NCBI GenBank assembly: GCA_000827205.1
Contig: KN832555.1
Coordinates: 130,247 to 194,246, forward strand
Source: Plicaturopsis crispa FD-325 SS-3
Lineage: Eukaryota > Basidiomycota > Agaricomycetes > Amylocorticiales > Amylocorticiaceae
Reading direction: 5' to 3'
DNA length: 64,000 nt
Under the pieces are notes generated by a model, which was not told the DNA's origin, did not search any database, and saw nothing but the letters and a program-made list of their open reading frames with translations. Position numbers and translations under genes: made by a program. Positions 10,429 to 22,400 of the stretch are shown piece after piece. Each line of letters opens with the position of its first letter. Within the stretch, counting starts at the first letter, position 1.

Positions 10429-11726
10429 ATGGACGAGGATACTGCACGCCGATACCCGGAATGGACGAGACTCTCTCCGGAATTGGTACAGGCATTTCTA
10501 CAGGACACCCTGAACGGTCACTACGATTTGCTGCCCACCGAGACCATATGGCGGGACCTGAAGCCCACTCTCAAACAACGCGGATACCACCTCCGTTCCC
10601 GCTACGACGCGCAGTGGAGACCCTCGTGGTTGGGCACCGATATCAATCCTTACTGGTGTGAGGACTCCATCAAACCTATCGTACGTGGTATATCTGTTCA
10701 CGTATCCCTGGCGCGTTACTGACTTCGATGTACAGACGAGTAATGTCATGGACGCTACCCGCGACGACGGCCTATCCGTCGCGATCAAACGTGTTGACCG
10801 CAAGCCCGGCGAAATCGAGGTCGCGAGATTCTTCTCGTCTTCTGAGCTGGGCCTGCATCCTTCCAACCACTGTGTACCCATTTTGGACGCGTTCTCAGAT
10901 CCGGTCACACCAGACAGCACTTATCTTGTTATGCCCAATCTCCGACCCTTCGACGACCCGCAATTCACATTTGTCGGTGAAGTCGTTGACTTTGTTGAGC
11001 AGACGCTAGAGGTACATTTGCGCTCGCCTTCTCAGCCATCCGTATAAACTTTACTGATTAACACGTCCTACTAGGGCCTGCAGTTCATGCATGAGCACAA
11101 CGTAGCCCATCTGTAAGCCTCAACACCTCCCTGACTCGACGGTCCATAACTAACGCCCCCCCCCCCCTTCCAGCGGCTGCTCCGAATTCACCATAATGAT
11201 GGACGCCACCCGTCTCTATCCCCAAGGCTGGCATCCGCTACGGCGAGATCGCTCTCCCGACTTACTCACCAAACTCCCCGCACCGCCCTCACGCATCTCC
11301 CGCCCCGTCCGCTACTACTTCACATCCTTCAGCCACTCCATCCACTTCCCCCCAGGCGCATTTCCCACCATCCCCCCAAACTGGGCTATCCCGCAGGAGG
11401 ACCCCGTCCCCGGGCTGTGCGTGGACGCGTACAAGGCGGACGTGTACATGCTCGGGTGCGTGTACCGCCGAGCGCTGTGTCGGGAGTTCACGGGGCTCGA
11501 TTTTTTGCAGCCGCTAGTGTCTGGCATGACTGAACGGGATACTGGCCGCCGACTGTCCGCGGCGGACGCGCTCGCGCTGTTCCGCCGCATGCGAAAGCCG
11601 CTGTATATGCGGCGGCGGCTCCGGCCTGTGCACAAGACGGTTTCCGGGCGCGACGCCGTCGCGGCGGTGACAAGCATCGTACGCCCAGTCGATCGAACAG
11701 TCGAGGGTGCTATGGACTTGGTTTGA
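10429..11726 (+). CDS. Family B pseudokinase B5 (intron 4 lost)
   Basis: Exons 10429-10680, 10736-11011, 11075-11112 and 11174-11726 give 372 aa. The N-terminal block and VAIKRV lysine are normal, but the catalytic loop reads HLGCSEFT (Asp to Gly, Asn to Thr) and the DFG region reads FTSFSHS with no Asp. VPEL is replaced by DPVPGL. This protein cannot use the standard kinase mechanism. Exons 4 and 5 of other copies are joined exactly in frame (..RRALC-REFTGLDF..), so the fourth intron is gone. A run of 12 C lies just before the exon 4 acceptor. C-terminal subtype is MRRRLRPVHK. It is tail-to-tail with A3 and divergent from glutaredoxin over 407 bp. Confidence 0.8.
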
Positions 11727-12017
11727 AGGGTTTCTGACCGAAGAACTGAGTACTGAGGTCGTAGGGATCCGAATGGTGGCGCATTTCTTGCGCGCACAGC
11801 GATTGCAAAACCTGCTTGGCGCTTGCCGGGATTGCGTACTATGTGCTGCCATGACCGTGTAAATATTTTGCTACAATAATACTGATATGTACAACAGCTA
11901 CTTCTTTATGCCCGAGTATAAATACATGGTTCGAGATGCGCGGTTCGTGGAGATGGGGTGGAGGGAAGTAAGACAGATGGGGGTGAAGCACAAGTACAAG
12001 ATGGTTGATGGTAAGAT

Positions 12018-13263
12018 TCAGGATGCTACAAGTCGCGATTTAGCCCGTCCCGCAAGCCTCTTGCGCCCATGGCTGACGGTATGGGCGATGCTCTTCAGCG
12101 TAAGTTCCAGCTTCCGGGCTGGAGCGGAGGCTCGGCTCGCGAAGGGGCGGAGCATCGACCATCTTGTCCTTGGTCGAGCACCAGTCTCGGCGTCCTTTGG
12201 TGCTTCCGGGGTACAGTCAGGAGATGGGAGAGGCGAGGAGCAACGGCGGTCGTTGTCTTGCGTAGTGGAATGGTCATTGTTGGACGGTTCAGCGATGAGT
12301 GTGTTGGCGGACGATTCACCAGACGTGACGCGAGCGTGGGTATCGCGTTCGCGGGAGGTGGCTGAGTTTTGGAATAATTAAGACTCTAGAAGAGTGTACA
12401 GTTAAAGAAGTACTCACAAGCACTGTTCCCGGGTACGACTTTGGCAGTGGATCGGTGCTTGAAGTGCGAGGCTGGGCATGTGCGCGAGCGGCGTGGCGGA
12501 CCCCGGTAAAGTCTCGCGTGAAGTTTGACGTCATTCTCAGAATCAACCTCCACTGCGAGACGTGTCGGAGGAGTCCACTTGGTTTTATCCGACGGTGGGG
12601 AAGGCACGGCTACGGGATTATGAGCACACCATAATATTATCAAGTCGAAAGCTACTTACCAGGACCAGGACCTGGGCTCCTGTGCTGAGTGTCGCACTGC
12701 GGGCTGATGCGTGTGCGAACGATATAGCGCGGGTGACATTTCGGCAGTCGCCCTCTGCTCTTTAAACACTCCCTTTCCTCATCGGTTTTACTCTAAAGCA
12801 TGATAATGAGGCTACGTCGGCTGGGTATCAGGAGTCGGACACACCAATATATCTTTGTGGATCTCCGCGGTGTTATCGTAGGCGTATGAAATCCGCCTTC
12901 TTAATTGATACCATAGCAACACTTGATCTGTGAATGAGGGCGAGGATAGCGAGTGAGTGCGTAGATGGTCCGCCTCTGAGCGACATCTGGCAGTCAAATG
13001 AGCGACAGGCGCGGTCAAGAGGAGCTATGCACTCACCTAGATAGCGACATTCCAAACGTCGGCGAAGATGAGTCGAACTCATGATCGTCAGACAGAAGAC
13101 CCTCCTCTTTGGAGCGAATGTACAAGGATTCGGTATCCTCAAGGAGGCCGATAAGGTGTAAGACCTTGTTCTTGGGCAATTGGTTGTAGACGATGGCGTA
13201 GAAGGTGACCAAGACGCTGATAGCACCTGCAATGTAGCCGAATATATCAGAGCCCAAACTCAT
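12018..13263 (-). CDS. Family A membrane protein A3 (longest)
   Basis: Exons (minus order) 13037-13263, 12845-12986, 12660-12792, 12418-12609 and 12018-12361 total 1038 nt (345 aa) with phases 2,0,1,1 as in A2. Residues 8-28 are the membrane helix (FGYIAGAISVLVTFYAIVYN), followed by LIGLLEDTESLYIRS. Exon 4 has KWTPPTRLAVEVDSENDVKLHARLYRGPPRRSRTCP. The last exon keeps the SANTLIAEP..SSPLPSPDCTP frame and extends about 30 residues further than in A2, ending RKRLAGRAKSRLVAS. It is head-to-head with B6 and tail-to-tail with B5. Confidence 0.76.
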
Positions 13264-13856
13264 CTTTCGCGCTGAGTTTGTGGCGTTGCGGCGTCTACAC
13301 AACTGTTTCAGCAAAGCGCAATTGATTGTTCACGGTTGGACTCACTGGATGGTATCCAGAAGCCAGCGCGTGACTCTGTGGAGAGATGGCAGCTATGTGG
13401 AGGGAAATTGTGAATAGGTTTGGGGGATGTCCCAAGTTCTGAGCGTCATCCTGTGCTGGACACTGCATCCTTATAACACAAATGAAACAGAAAGTTCTTC
13501 TGCAACGCCTACTTCTATGAGAACTTGCCGGTCAGCTCTGAGAATCTGTGAATGTTGAAATCGCGTGTAAGTAAACAGTAGAAGTCGAGGCAGGACGCAA
13601 GTTCGGAAGCAAGACGCGGCGATTTCGAACAAGACGCGGTTTCTCTGACTACCACGTGGACGGAATTTATGGACCAACTATCGCCTACAACGTTGCCCTC
13701 AACCGGTGGTCCTTGTACTCGCAACGCCCTAAGAGCTCAGCGCGAATCTAGCGGTGTCTGTGCAAATACCCATTGTGTCCTCGCAAACCCCGTCTACTTC
13801 CCCAAAATTTTCCTACGCAATTGTTGTCCTGGCCCATCAAGCACGGGAACGACTAG
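13264..13856. promoter_or_regulatory. Shared bidirectional promoter between A3 and B6
   Basis: The 593 bp region is homologous to 4463-5062. On the A side (minus strand) it has a likely leader intron that begins gtgagtccaac and ends ctgtt..gaaacag-like sequence, and a cttataacac TATA-like element near 13470. In the centre is the uninterrupted sequence agtagaagtcgaggcagg (about 13578-13595), which is the empty-site match for the transposon insertion at 19466-22479. On the B side is cctacaacgttgccctcaac and ttgtactcgcaacgcc. Confidence 0.6.
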
Positions 13857-15206
13857 ATGAGTAAAGAGACCGTTCGATGGCCTTGGTGGACGAAAGTCTC
13901 TCCGGAAAGGGCACAGCAGGTTGTAGAGGAGACCAAGAACGGTCGCTACGATCTAATGCCCGTAGAAAAGATCTGGCGAGATCTACAGCCTACCCTTCGA
14001 CAGCGTGGGTACCGCCTCCGTCCCCGTTACGACGCAGATTGGAAGCCTTCGTGGTTGGGGACCGACATCGACCCATTCTGGTGTGAAGATTCACTTGCAG
14101 CGCGCGTCAGTTGCTGTGTATCAAAGTATCTATGGCATTTCTGACTCCAACAGCGTAGGTGTATAATATCATAGATGCCACCCGCGACGACGGCCTAAGG
14201 GTCGCTATCAAACGCGTCGAACGCAAATCCGAGGAAGTCGAAATTGCCAAATTTCTATCATCGCCCACACTCCGCTGTAATCCGCTCAACCACTGTATAC
14301 CCATTCTTGATGTCTTCCCCGATCCCGTCAAGCCAGGGAGAACATACATTGTTATGCCAATTTTACGGCCATTCGATGACCCCACATTCGCGTATGTCGG
14401 CGAGGTTGCAGATTTCGTCGGTCAGACTCTGGAAGTAGGTTTTCTCGTGCCTGGATCGCTCGTCTACGATGTGACTCATGTTTTGCCAGGGCCTATTGTT
14501 TATGCACGAGCAGCGGGTGGCGCATCTGTAAGTTTAACATATTCACTCGAGCGTGTTTCATGCTAACGCCCTCCTTTAGCGACTGTGCTGCCCTCAACAT
14601 CTTGATGGACGCTGCTGATCTTTTCCCGCAAGGATGGCATCCACTGAGGCGTGACTGCGCGCTGGATGCACTGACCCAGCTTCCAGCGCCGCTTTCGCGG
14701 ACAGACCATCCTGTCCGATATTACTTCATTGATTATGGACTTTCCCTCCGGTTCTCTGCAGGCGAATCACACATCATCCACACGCGCGGGGGAATGCCAC
14801 AGGAGAAAACCGTCCCCGAGCTGTTAGTCGACGCCCCGTATGACGCATACAAGGTGGACATATATATTCTTGGTTGCGTATATCGCAAAGAGCTGTACGA
14901 AGTAATGAATTCCTCCTTTATCTGTTGCTTCGGTACGCTGACACGGCAACAATGCAGAAATTCACGGGCCTAGACTTCCTCTCCCCCCTCATCGCGGATA
15001 TGACACACCCGGATCCCAGTCGGCGCCCTACCGCTGCAGAGGCGCTCGCACAGTTCCGTCGCATACAGGCTCAGCTGGACCCTTCGAGCGCGCGGTGGCC
15101 GTTGCACCCGGTCGACGAGATTCTACCCGTGCGCGTGGTGCGCGACACGGTGGCGGCGGCGAAGGGCGGGATCAGCAGCATCATGCGCTTCGTCGGACAG
15201 CAGTGA
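13857..15206 (+). CDS. Family B atypical protein kinase B6
   Basis: Exons 13857-14105, 14159-14434, 14490-14527, 14580-14901 and 14958-15206 give 377 aa. Motifs: WWTKVSPERAQ, VAIKRV, HCIPILDVF, HLDCAALN, IDYGLS, VPELLVDAPYDAYKVDIYILG. The C terminus is the other subtype, WPLHPVDEILPVRVVRDTVAAA..FVGQQ. The last exon and the following spacer are nearly identical to those of B8, marking the start of a recent duplication. It is head-to-head with A3 and is followed by B7 in tandem. Confidence 0.82.
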
Positions 15207-15946
15207 CGGAAATCAAGCGATGCGCGCTTTAAGTGAGTACATCGAATTTTGTTTTTAGTGCACGTTTTGACAAGCATGGACAGTATGTACTTAATCTAGG
15301 CTGTAGCCACCCACCTCATTTGATTATTATTATTGGAAGCTCTCTTCAGGGTGAGCCAGTCTCGCACACCTTCGACCTGATAACCTGTCCCGAACGCTTT
15401 TATGCTAGAAACTGTATCGAATCGATTCTCTAGATTCTGCCTGCCAGGGAACTCATCGGAGCGATAGCCGTGTCTCTACAGGAAATTGTGTATACTACTC
15501 GCGTCAGGTATTGCTCGACTACAAAGCCGATGTTTCAGCCCCCGACACCGCAGTACTTTCGGCAGGATAAGGAGTCCCCCAAGAGGATCGATCACTAACA
15601 CAGCAAGTACTGCCGAGGACAACAGGAATACAACGCTAGCCTTCAAAAGGGCTGTAGAGAACCACGTCGCGTGAACCACAAGATATCCTTGTGAAACTGC
15701 CTTGTCCGTCGTGTTTTGTTTATCTGTCTTCAAGTTGACACTTAACGTGCTCCGCGAAGTACCTTATACTCTATCCACGACTTCGTTGGGAAGAAATCGA
15801 GCACCAAATACAAGGGCGCTTCGTTCCAGCTTGCTCGTCGTGCCCTATATCTTGAGTCTGATGCTATGGATGCACAGCTACCTGGTCTGATTTTTCCCCT
15901 TACAAAAGCTTGACCGCTAATTGACTTGAACACCTAGAGCCATCCG
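15207..15946. repeat. Tandem spacer between B6 and B7
   Basis: There is no gene. Nearly the same sequence lies at 24130-24839 and more distant versions at 30137-30876 and 32243-32952. Recurrent marks are an attattattattgg AT-run about 120 bp after the stop, ctgtatcgaatcga, and a pyrimidine-rich stretch ending ..tag|agccatccgatg at the next start codon. The last mark may be a leader intron acceptor just before each downstream kinase start. Confidence 0.6.
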
Positions 15947-17307
15947 ATGATTGCAGACGCCACCCCAATGCCTTGGTGGACGAGGGTCACTCCAGAAAGG
16001 GCACAGCAGTATCTCAATGATACCAAAAATGGTCGCTTCGATTTGACGCCCGCCGAGAAGATATGGCGAGATTTACGTCCCACCCTTCAACAACGTGGCT
16101 ACCGTCTTCGCCCTCGTTATGAGACAGACTGGAAGCCTTCCTGGCTAGGTACTGATATCGACCCATACTGGTGCGAAGACTCCATCAAACCCCGCGTCAG
16201 TGGCTTTGAAATACATGTGTATTCTGTGTTTCTGACCTATTGCAGGTAAACAATATCATAGACGCCACTCGCGACGATGGGCCAAGCGTTGCGATTAAAC
16301 GCGTTGAACGCAAGCCCGACGAGGTCGAGATTGCGAAATTCCTCTCCACTCCTGCGCTGCGCGGTGATCCCTCTAACCACTGTGTTCCCATCCTTGACGT
16401 GTTCGCCGATCCGATCAAACCAGACAGAACATACCTGGTCATGCCGAATCTTCTCCCGTTTGATGTCCCTGGATTTGGATCTATCGGTGAAGTGGTTGAC
16501 TTTGTAGGCCAAACCGTGGAAGTAGGTCCAATTTGCGTCACCAGTCCGTTTCCCGTTTGACTTAAGCTGTACGGACACGCTTTTTGCTAGGGCATCTTGT
16601 TCATGCACACTCACCGCGTGGCGCATTTGTGAGTATGCATTGGACAACCATTTGTTTTCAGCTGAAGTAGAAGACTCGTGCAGAGACTGCGCAAGATTCA
16701 ACATAATGATGGACGCTACCTCTTTGTACCCCAACGGGTGGCATCCATGGAGGTTTAATTATGCGCCAGACGCAATCACTGAGCTTCCATCGCTGCCATC
16801 GCGGACTCATCATGTCCGATATTATTTTATCGACCATGGACTCTCCATCCGCTTCTACGAGGGCGAATCCTCTGTCATACAGACGAGTGGGGGAGCGCCG
16901 CAAGAAAAAACGGTTCCAGAGCTTGCTATCGACGCCCCATATGACGCCTACAAGGTGGACATATATATTCTTGGTTGCGTATATCGCAAAGAACTGTATG
17001 AAGTAATCGATTCCTCCTCTATCTTCTACTTCGGTACACTGACACGGCTGCACCACAGAAATTTACGGGCCTTGACTTCCTCTCCCCCCTCATCGCGGAC
17101 ATGACGCACCCGGATCCCAGCCGCCGCCCGACCGCCGCAGAGGCGCTCGCGCAGTTCCGCCGCATCCAGGTGCAGCTAAACCCCTCGAGCGCGCGGTGGC
17201 CGCTGCATCCGGTTGACGAGATTCTACCCGTGCGCGTGGTGCGCGATACAGTAGCAGCGGCGAAGGGTGGGATCAACAGCATCATGCGCCTCGTCGGGCA
17301 GCAGTGA
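15947..17307 (+). CDS. Family B atypical protein kinase B7
   Basis: Exons 15947-16195, 16246-16521, 16591-16628, 16684-17002 and 17059-17307 give 376 aa. The start is MIADATPMPWWTRV, different at the first residues from the B2/B6 type. VAIKRV, HCVPILDVF and YLVMPNLLPFD are present. The catalytic loop is HLDCARFN and the DFG motif reads DHG (YYFIDHGLS). One codon is missing before HVRYYF relative to other copies. The C terminus is the FVGQQ-like subtype (RLVGQQ). It is a recent duplicate of B9, and is tail-to-tail with A4. Confidence 0.82.
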
Positions 17308-17964
17308 CTGAACCACGCCTTCGTCAGTGAATATATCGTACATTGCTTTGGTGCACGCTCTGACAAGCGCGAGCAGTCCGTATTGTAGCCACCCACCTTA
17401 TCTAATTATTATTATTGGAAGTCCTGCTCATGGTGAGACACCCTCGCGGCACACCGGTCCTCGGGCGCGCGGTGAACAGCATCGTTTAGTACTTAGTAGT
17501 GGTATGTTTGGACGCGTAAGCATCTCTGTATATACCTAGGATTGACACTGCGCGATAGCGGACTGAGTGCTACCACCTCAGATGGCTAGTGCTCCGATGC
17601 AATAAGATAACAGATATATACAACAGCGGACTCCGCCGCGCCTCAGTGATAATACATGCTTTGAAATGCACAGTTCGCAGGGACTGGAGATGAGTGGTGC
17701 ACAAGTGCAACATCGTCGGTAGCGGCGCTGTCCAGGAGAGTCCTGGCTCCGCCCTTTGCAACGCAGGACCTTACGTGTACGCTCGTCCTGGATGCATAGG
17801 AAAAGCCGCGCGGCGAGGGAGAGCCCTCGCGTGGGACCGTCGGCGTAGACAACCAGGCCCTTGAGCGGTCACAGCGAAGGAAGGGTAAGTGCCACGTACA
17901 TCGAAGGTACGCTCTGCCGGTAAGAGGTGTCGTCCGGGGAGATGGAGGCAGCGCATTTTCGGAC
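17308..17964. other. Convergent 3' flank of B7 and A4
   Basis: No further gene is seen. The right part (about 17570-17960) is the 3' flank of A4 and matches, in reverse, the sequence after the stop of A1 and A2, including a conserved agttcgcagggact block and an interrupted reading frame (a VVYADGPTRGL.. type segment) that looks like a lost or untranslated extension. Confidence 0.5.
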
Positions 17965-19130
17965 CTACGGCCGCCGCCGTAGCGCTTTGAGGATCGCGTC
18001 GCCACATGAACGGAGGGCCTGGATGGGGTGCAACCGGGAACGAGCCCTGGAGCCCTTGAGTGGGGTGCAGTAGGGCAACGGGAGGGGCGAGGAGCAGCGA
18101 CGGGCGGTCTCTTCTGTTGCTGCGGGGCGAGACTCGTCCGTAGGCGGTTGGGCAACGAGCGTGTTCGCGGTCCATACGCCAGACGTGGCGCGGACGTGAG
18201 TGTCGCCGTTGTGCGAGTTCGCTGACATTCGGAATGAGTACGGCGTAAAGATAGGGAGGCATTGCGAAACCACTCACAGGTACGGTTTTCGGGGTTCTCG
18301 GATACAGGATTGGCGGTAAAAAGGCCATCGAGGTGCAAGTTGGGATATGTGTACGAGCGACGCAGCAGACGCCGGCGAAGTCTCGAGCAAAGCTTGATGA
18401 CATTCTCAAAGTGAAGCTTGACTATGAAAGGGGGCCGGGGAGTCCACTTATTGTTGGTCGACGGTGGGGGAGTTGCTATTGGGGGATGGTGAGCATACTC
18501 AGGCTAAAACGTGGCCTAGGCTATAGAAATACTTACCAGGACCTGTGTTCGTGTGCTGATTGTTGTCGGGCTGACTGGGAGGTGCTGTTGAATGACGCAC
18601 TTCGCCGTTTCGAAGCCGTCCCAACTTCTGTTGAAGCTCCCTTTCCCGGTCACTTTTAGACTGGGGCATAATGATCAGGATAAGTTTGACAATTATTTTG
18701 AGTCATACACACCAAGATTTTTCCGCGAAGGCGAGCAACGTCCAAGGCCGTTCTTGAAATTGATGCTCCGAGGCCCTCGAGCATGAGAGAGAACTGCGCT
18801 GTAAACAAGGGTGAGCGGAGTGCTTCAGTGCGCAGCTTTTCCGTCGTGCTGCGATACCTTAATGCAAAATAAATACCGAGGTTAGGAACGAGGGTGTAAA
18901 TAAACCCACCTGAGGAGCATCCCCTCCATCCTGGACACAAGATCCAGGTCTTCTGAGTCCAGAAGGCCCTCTTCAGTGCAGCGCAGAAACAACGATTCGG
19001 TATCCTCAAGGACCTCGAGAAGGTACTTGAACTGGTTTTGTGGCAGTTGGCTGGACAAGATGGCGTAGAGGGCTACCAAGATACCGATGGCACCCGCGAC
19101 ATAGCCAAATATGTCGGAACCTAAACTCAT
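17965..19130 (-). CDS. Family A membrane protein A4
   Basis: Exons (minus order) 18910-19130, 18713-18857, 18537-18660, 18278-18475 and 17965-18221 total 945 nt (314 aa), phases 2,0,1,1. Residues 8-28 are the membrane helix (FGYVAGAIGILVALYAILSS), followed by LLEVLEDTESLFLRC. Exon 2 has LRTEALRSPLFTAQFSLMLEGLGASISRTAL; exon 3 SKSDRERELQQKLGRLRNGE is strongly charged and likely coiled coil. Exon 4 is the WTPRPPFIVKLHFENVIKL block; exon 5 is VRATSGVWTANTLVAQPP ending LKALRRRP. It is divergent from B8, with the transposon at 19466-22479 between them. Confidence 0.77.
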
Positions 19131-19457
19131 TTGTTGCACCAGAGTAAATTGTGGCGTTGGAAGACCTTCAAATTCGTTTCAACAGAGGCCGTAGCAAGTC
19201 AATCAGTCAACTCACAAGATATACAAAGTCGACGCGCGGGTCTGCGGTCGACTCGGAGAGTGTAGCTAACAGTGGGTGAGTGCGAGTTGAGGCTGGAAGT
19301 TCCTGGATTCTGTCCATCATCCTGTGCTGGACACTACATCCTTATAACACAAAAGACAGGAAGTCCGCCTGCGACGCCTGTCTCTATGAAAAGGCGCCGG
19401 TCAGTGAGTCTGAGAATCCATTGAATGTTTGAATCGCGTGTAAGAATTAACGCAGCA

Positions 19458-22400
19458 GAAGTCGACACCTCGACCTCACGTATACCCAAGCTAATTAGCT
19501 TGGACTAGGGGCCCCCCTTGCACAAGCTAATTAGCTTGGAACTTACTGTCGTCACTCACTGCCAGTAAATAGTGAATAAATCGTAAATATATCGCCTAGG
19601 GAAACACTAAGTCCATCACCACGCGCAAGACGTACGATCATGATGTAAGCATGCGCATTATTCCGGCATTACCGCCGGACGCGTCGTCGTCGTCGCCAAA
19701 CCCGCTCGTCGCTGTCGTCGACGATGAGCTCGAGTATCTGCCCAATACCTCATCTTTTTCTTAGGTTTCTTTTGTATCCCAGCAATATACATGTGTCCAT
19801 AGGCTTTCTGTGCCTTCATTTAACTTATAAAGTGCTTTATTAGACCAATAAGTGCATATCATCTGTCTAATGAAAAAGGCGAGCTTATAGCCTCAATACC
19901 TACCCTAGAGCGTTGAAACCCTCTCGTTTGGGGCCTACTAGTCGATGGATTGCAGTCCCATATGGGTTTATTCATATCTGACCGCTCAACATGTCAGAAA
20001 TACGCCACAGATTGAGGATGAGGGGGCATAGAGACTTACCAGAGCATCCTACAGCCCCAGATGCACAATGATTCGTCCCTATACACCTTCTATAGGTGCG
20101 GGATGCGCATTATCGAGTACCTGGCAGGTACAGAGGGCCAAAATATCAAAAATGCGGAGAGGGGAGGAAAGGGAAGCACCTGGGAACTTAGCTGATACCT
20201 CAAATACATCATGAGCCATCCAGGGGACTCATAAAGAGTTCGCATGCTGAGTATAAACCGTCCCGGATGTGTAAACGACGTGCCGGAGGTCAGAAATGTG
20301 AACACATATGCATAGTTTTCTATCTGGGGACTCACCTGGTCTATCCCTCGGTTCCAAGTGACAAAAACACGTCAAGAGGACTGCATATACTGTATACAGT
20401 CGCTTGGATGATGCATACAAGCCTGGGTGAGCAAGGAAACTTGAGCAGGAGGGAGGCATGCTACATGAGAACATAGCTTACCTGTGCCATAGAGCCACAG
20501 AGGAAGTACCCATGATAGTTATAAGACTCTCACTCGTCTTAAACAAGTCTGATTTGAGGAGACGATGCTGTGGTTCAGTTGTCAGAGCACATACCACAGT
20601 CAAACAAGACGCACTCACTAGAGCATTTTGAATGGACCCCAGCCTCCAACAACTACTTAACTATATGAGAGGTCTCTACCCCACTCTATTCCTTGAATGC
20701 GGGAGGTGTTACAGACTGACGACAGACATTATGCGGATTGAATCCTATAGGAAGACACCGCGGGTTTGTGGGGTTCTGTAAGCGAAGCTGCAGGCCAGAA
20801 CAGCAAAAACTACTCACATTTATGATACGGTATACAAATACCAGACTATCCTGTGCCTTCGTGAGTACCGGACGACACGATGCGACGTAGGCAACGATGC
20901 AGCAGCTCCTCCGAGGACCGACATGCATAGCCAGTCCTCGTCGACAATCGGCGACGGTAACGAGGCCAATACATTGTTCGGATGCAGCGGGAATGATAGC
21001 CTGCGATGAGTAGAGCAATGTNNNNNNNNNNNNNNNNNNNNNNNNNNNNNNNNNNNNNNNNNNNNNNNNNNNNNNNNNNNNNNNNNNNNNNNNNNNNNNN
21101 NNNNNNNNNNNNNNNNNNNNNNNNNNNNNNNNNNNNNNNNNNNNNNNNNNNNNNNNNNNNNNNNNNNNNNNNNNNNNNNNNNNNNNNNNNNNNNNNNNNN
21201 NNNNNNNNNNNNNNNNNNNNNNNNNNNNNNNNNNNNNNNNNNNNNNNNNNNNNNNNNNNNNNNNNNNNNNNNNNNNNNNNNNNNNNNNNNNNNNNNNNNN
21301 NNNNNNNNNNNNNNNNNNNNNNNNNNNNNNNNNNNNNNNNNNNNNNNNNNNNNNNNNNNNNNNNNNNNNNNNNNNNNNNNNNNNNNNNNNNNNNNNNNNN
21401 NNNNNNNNNNNNNNNNNNNNNNNNNNNNNNNNNNNNNNNNNNNNNNNNNNNNNNNNNNNNNNNNNNNNNNNNNNNNNNNNNNNNNNNNNNNNNNNNNNNN
21501 NNNNNNNNNNNNNNNNNNNNNNNNNNNNNNNNNNNNNNNNNNNNNNNNNNNNNNNNNNNNNNNNNNNNNNNNNNNNNNNNNNNGGATAGATCAGGTGAGT
21601 TCCCAAATATATATTTATGCATATATGCTCGCATTTCTGACCTCCGACTGCATGCCTTCTAACACATCAAAGACGGCTTATACTCAGGATCCAGAATCTA
21701 AATGCATCCCTTCGGGAATCCAGGACGTATGACAGGTATCAGATAAGTTAGATAACTTACCATATGCCTCCCTTTCCTCCCCCTCCGCATTTTCAATGTC
21801 CTGACCCTCTATACCTGCCAGTTAATTGAACATCCTTCTACTGCACTGCAAGGAGGTCCACAGGGACTCGCTACCATGCAATTTGGGCTATTGGATGCTC
21901 CAGTAAGTACCTGCCTCCATACTCTGCATTTGTGGCGCATTTTTGATATTTTGAGTGGACAGATACCCGTGAGACCTCTTACACCTTCAATATATAGACC
22001 CATAGGCCCCAAACGAGAGGATTCTTCGGGTGCTTAGGTAGGTATGGAGGTATGTAGTTTGTTTTTTGGTTAGACATACATTGTGTATGTAGTGCATTGA
22101 TAGAGCTATTAGAAAGCGAACTGAACATGCATAAGGCATCTGGACGCATGTATAAAGGTAGGCTGCAAAAGAAACCTAAGAAAAAGATGAGTTATTGAGG
22201 AGATAGTTGAGCTCATCGTCAACAACGGCGACGAGCGTTCATGGCGACGACGACGACGCATCCGGCATCAGTGCCGGAATTATGCGCATGCTTACATCAT
22301 GACGCTCTTTGCGCCGCCGCGTGTTGATCAACGGACTTGGCGTCTACCGGCGAAATATTTACGATTTATTCACTAAATACTGGCAGTGAGTGACTGCACT

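Larger units (their letters stand above)
14870..17425. repeat. Segmental duplication, copy 1
   Basis: This covers the end of B6 exon 4, its last exon, the spacer and all of B7. It matches 23793-26320 with only scattered differences and a few short indels. The offset is 8923 bp in the B6/B8 part and 8893 bp across B7/B9. Exons 1-4 of B7 and B9, introns included, differ at hardly any positions that I can find, so the event or a gene conversion is recent. Confidence 0.85.

Noticed and set aside
16237-17056. Open frames of 130-165 codons on the minus strand of B7 (and the same in B9)
   Set aside because: They are antisense shadows of conserved kinase exons, with no independent conservation or splice structure.
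20686-21662. Long open frames across the N run
   Set aside because: They consist mostly of N and have no coding evidence on either side.
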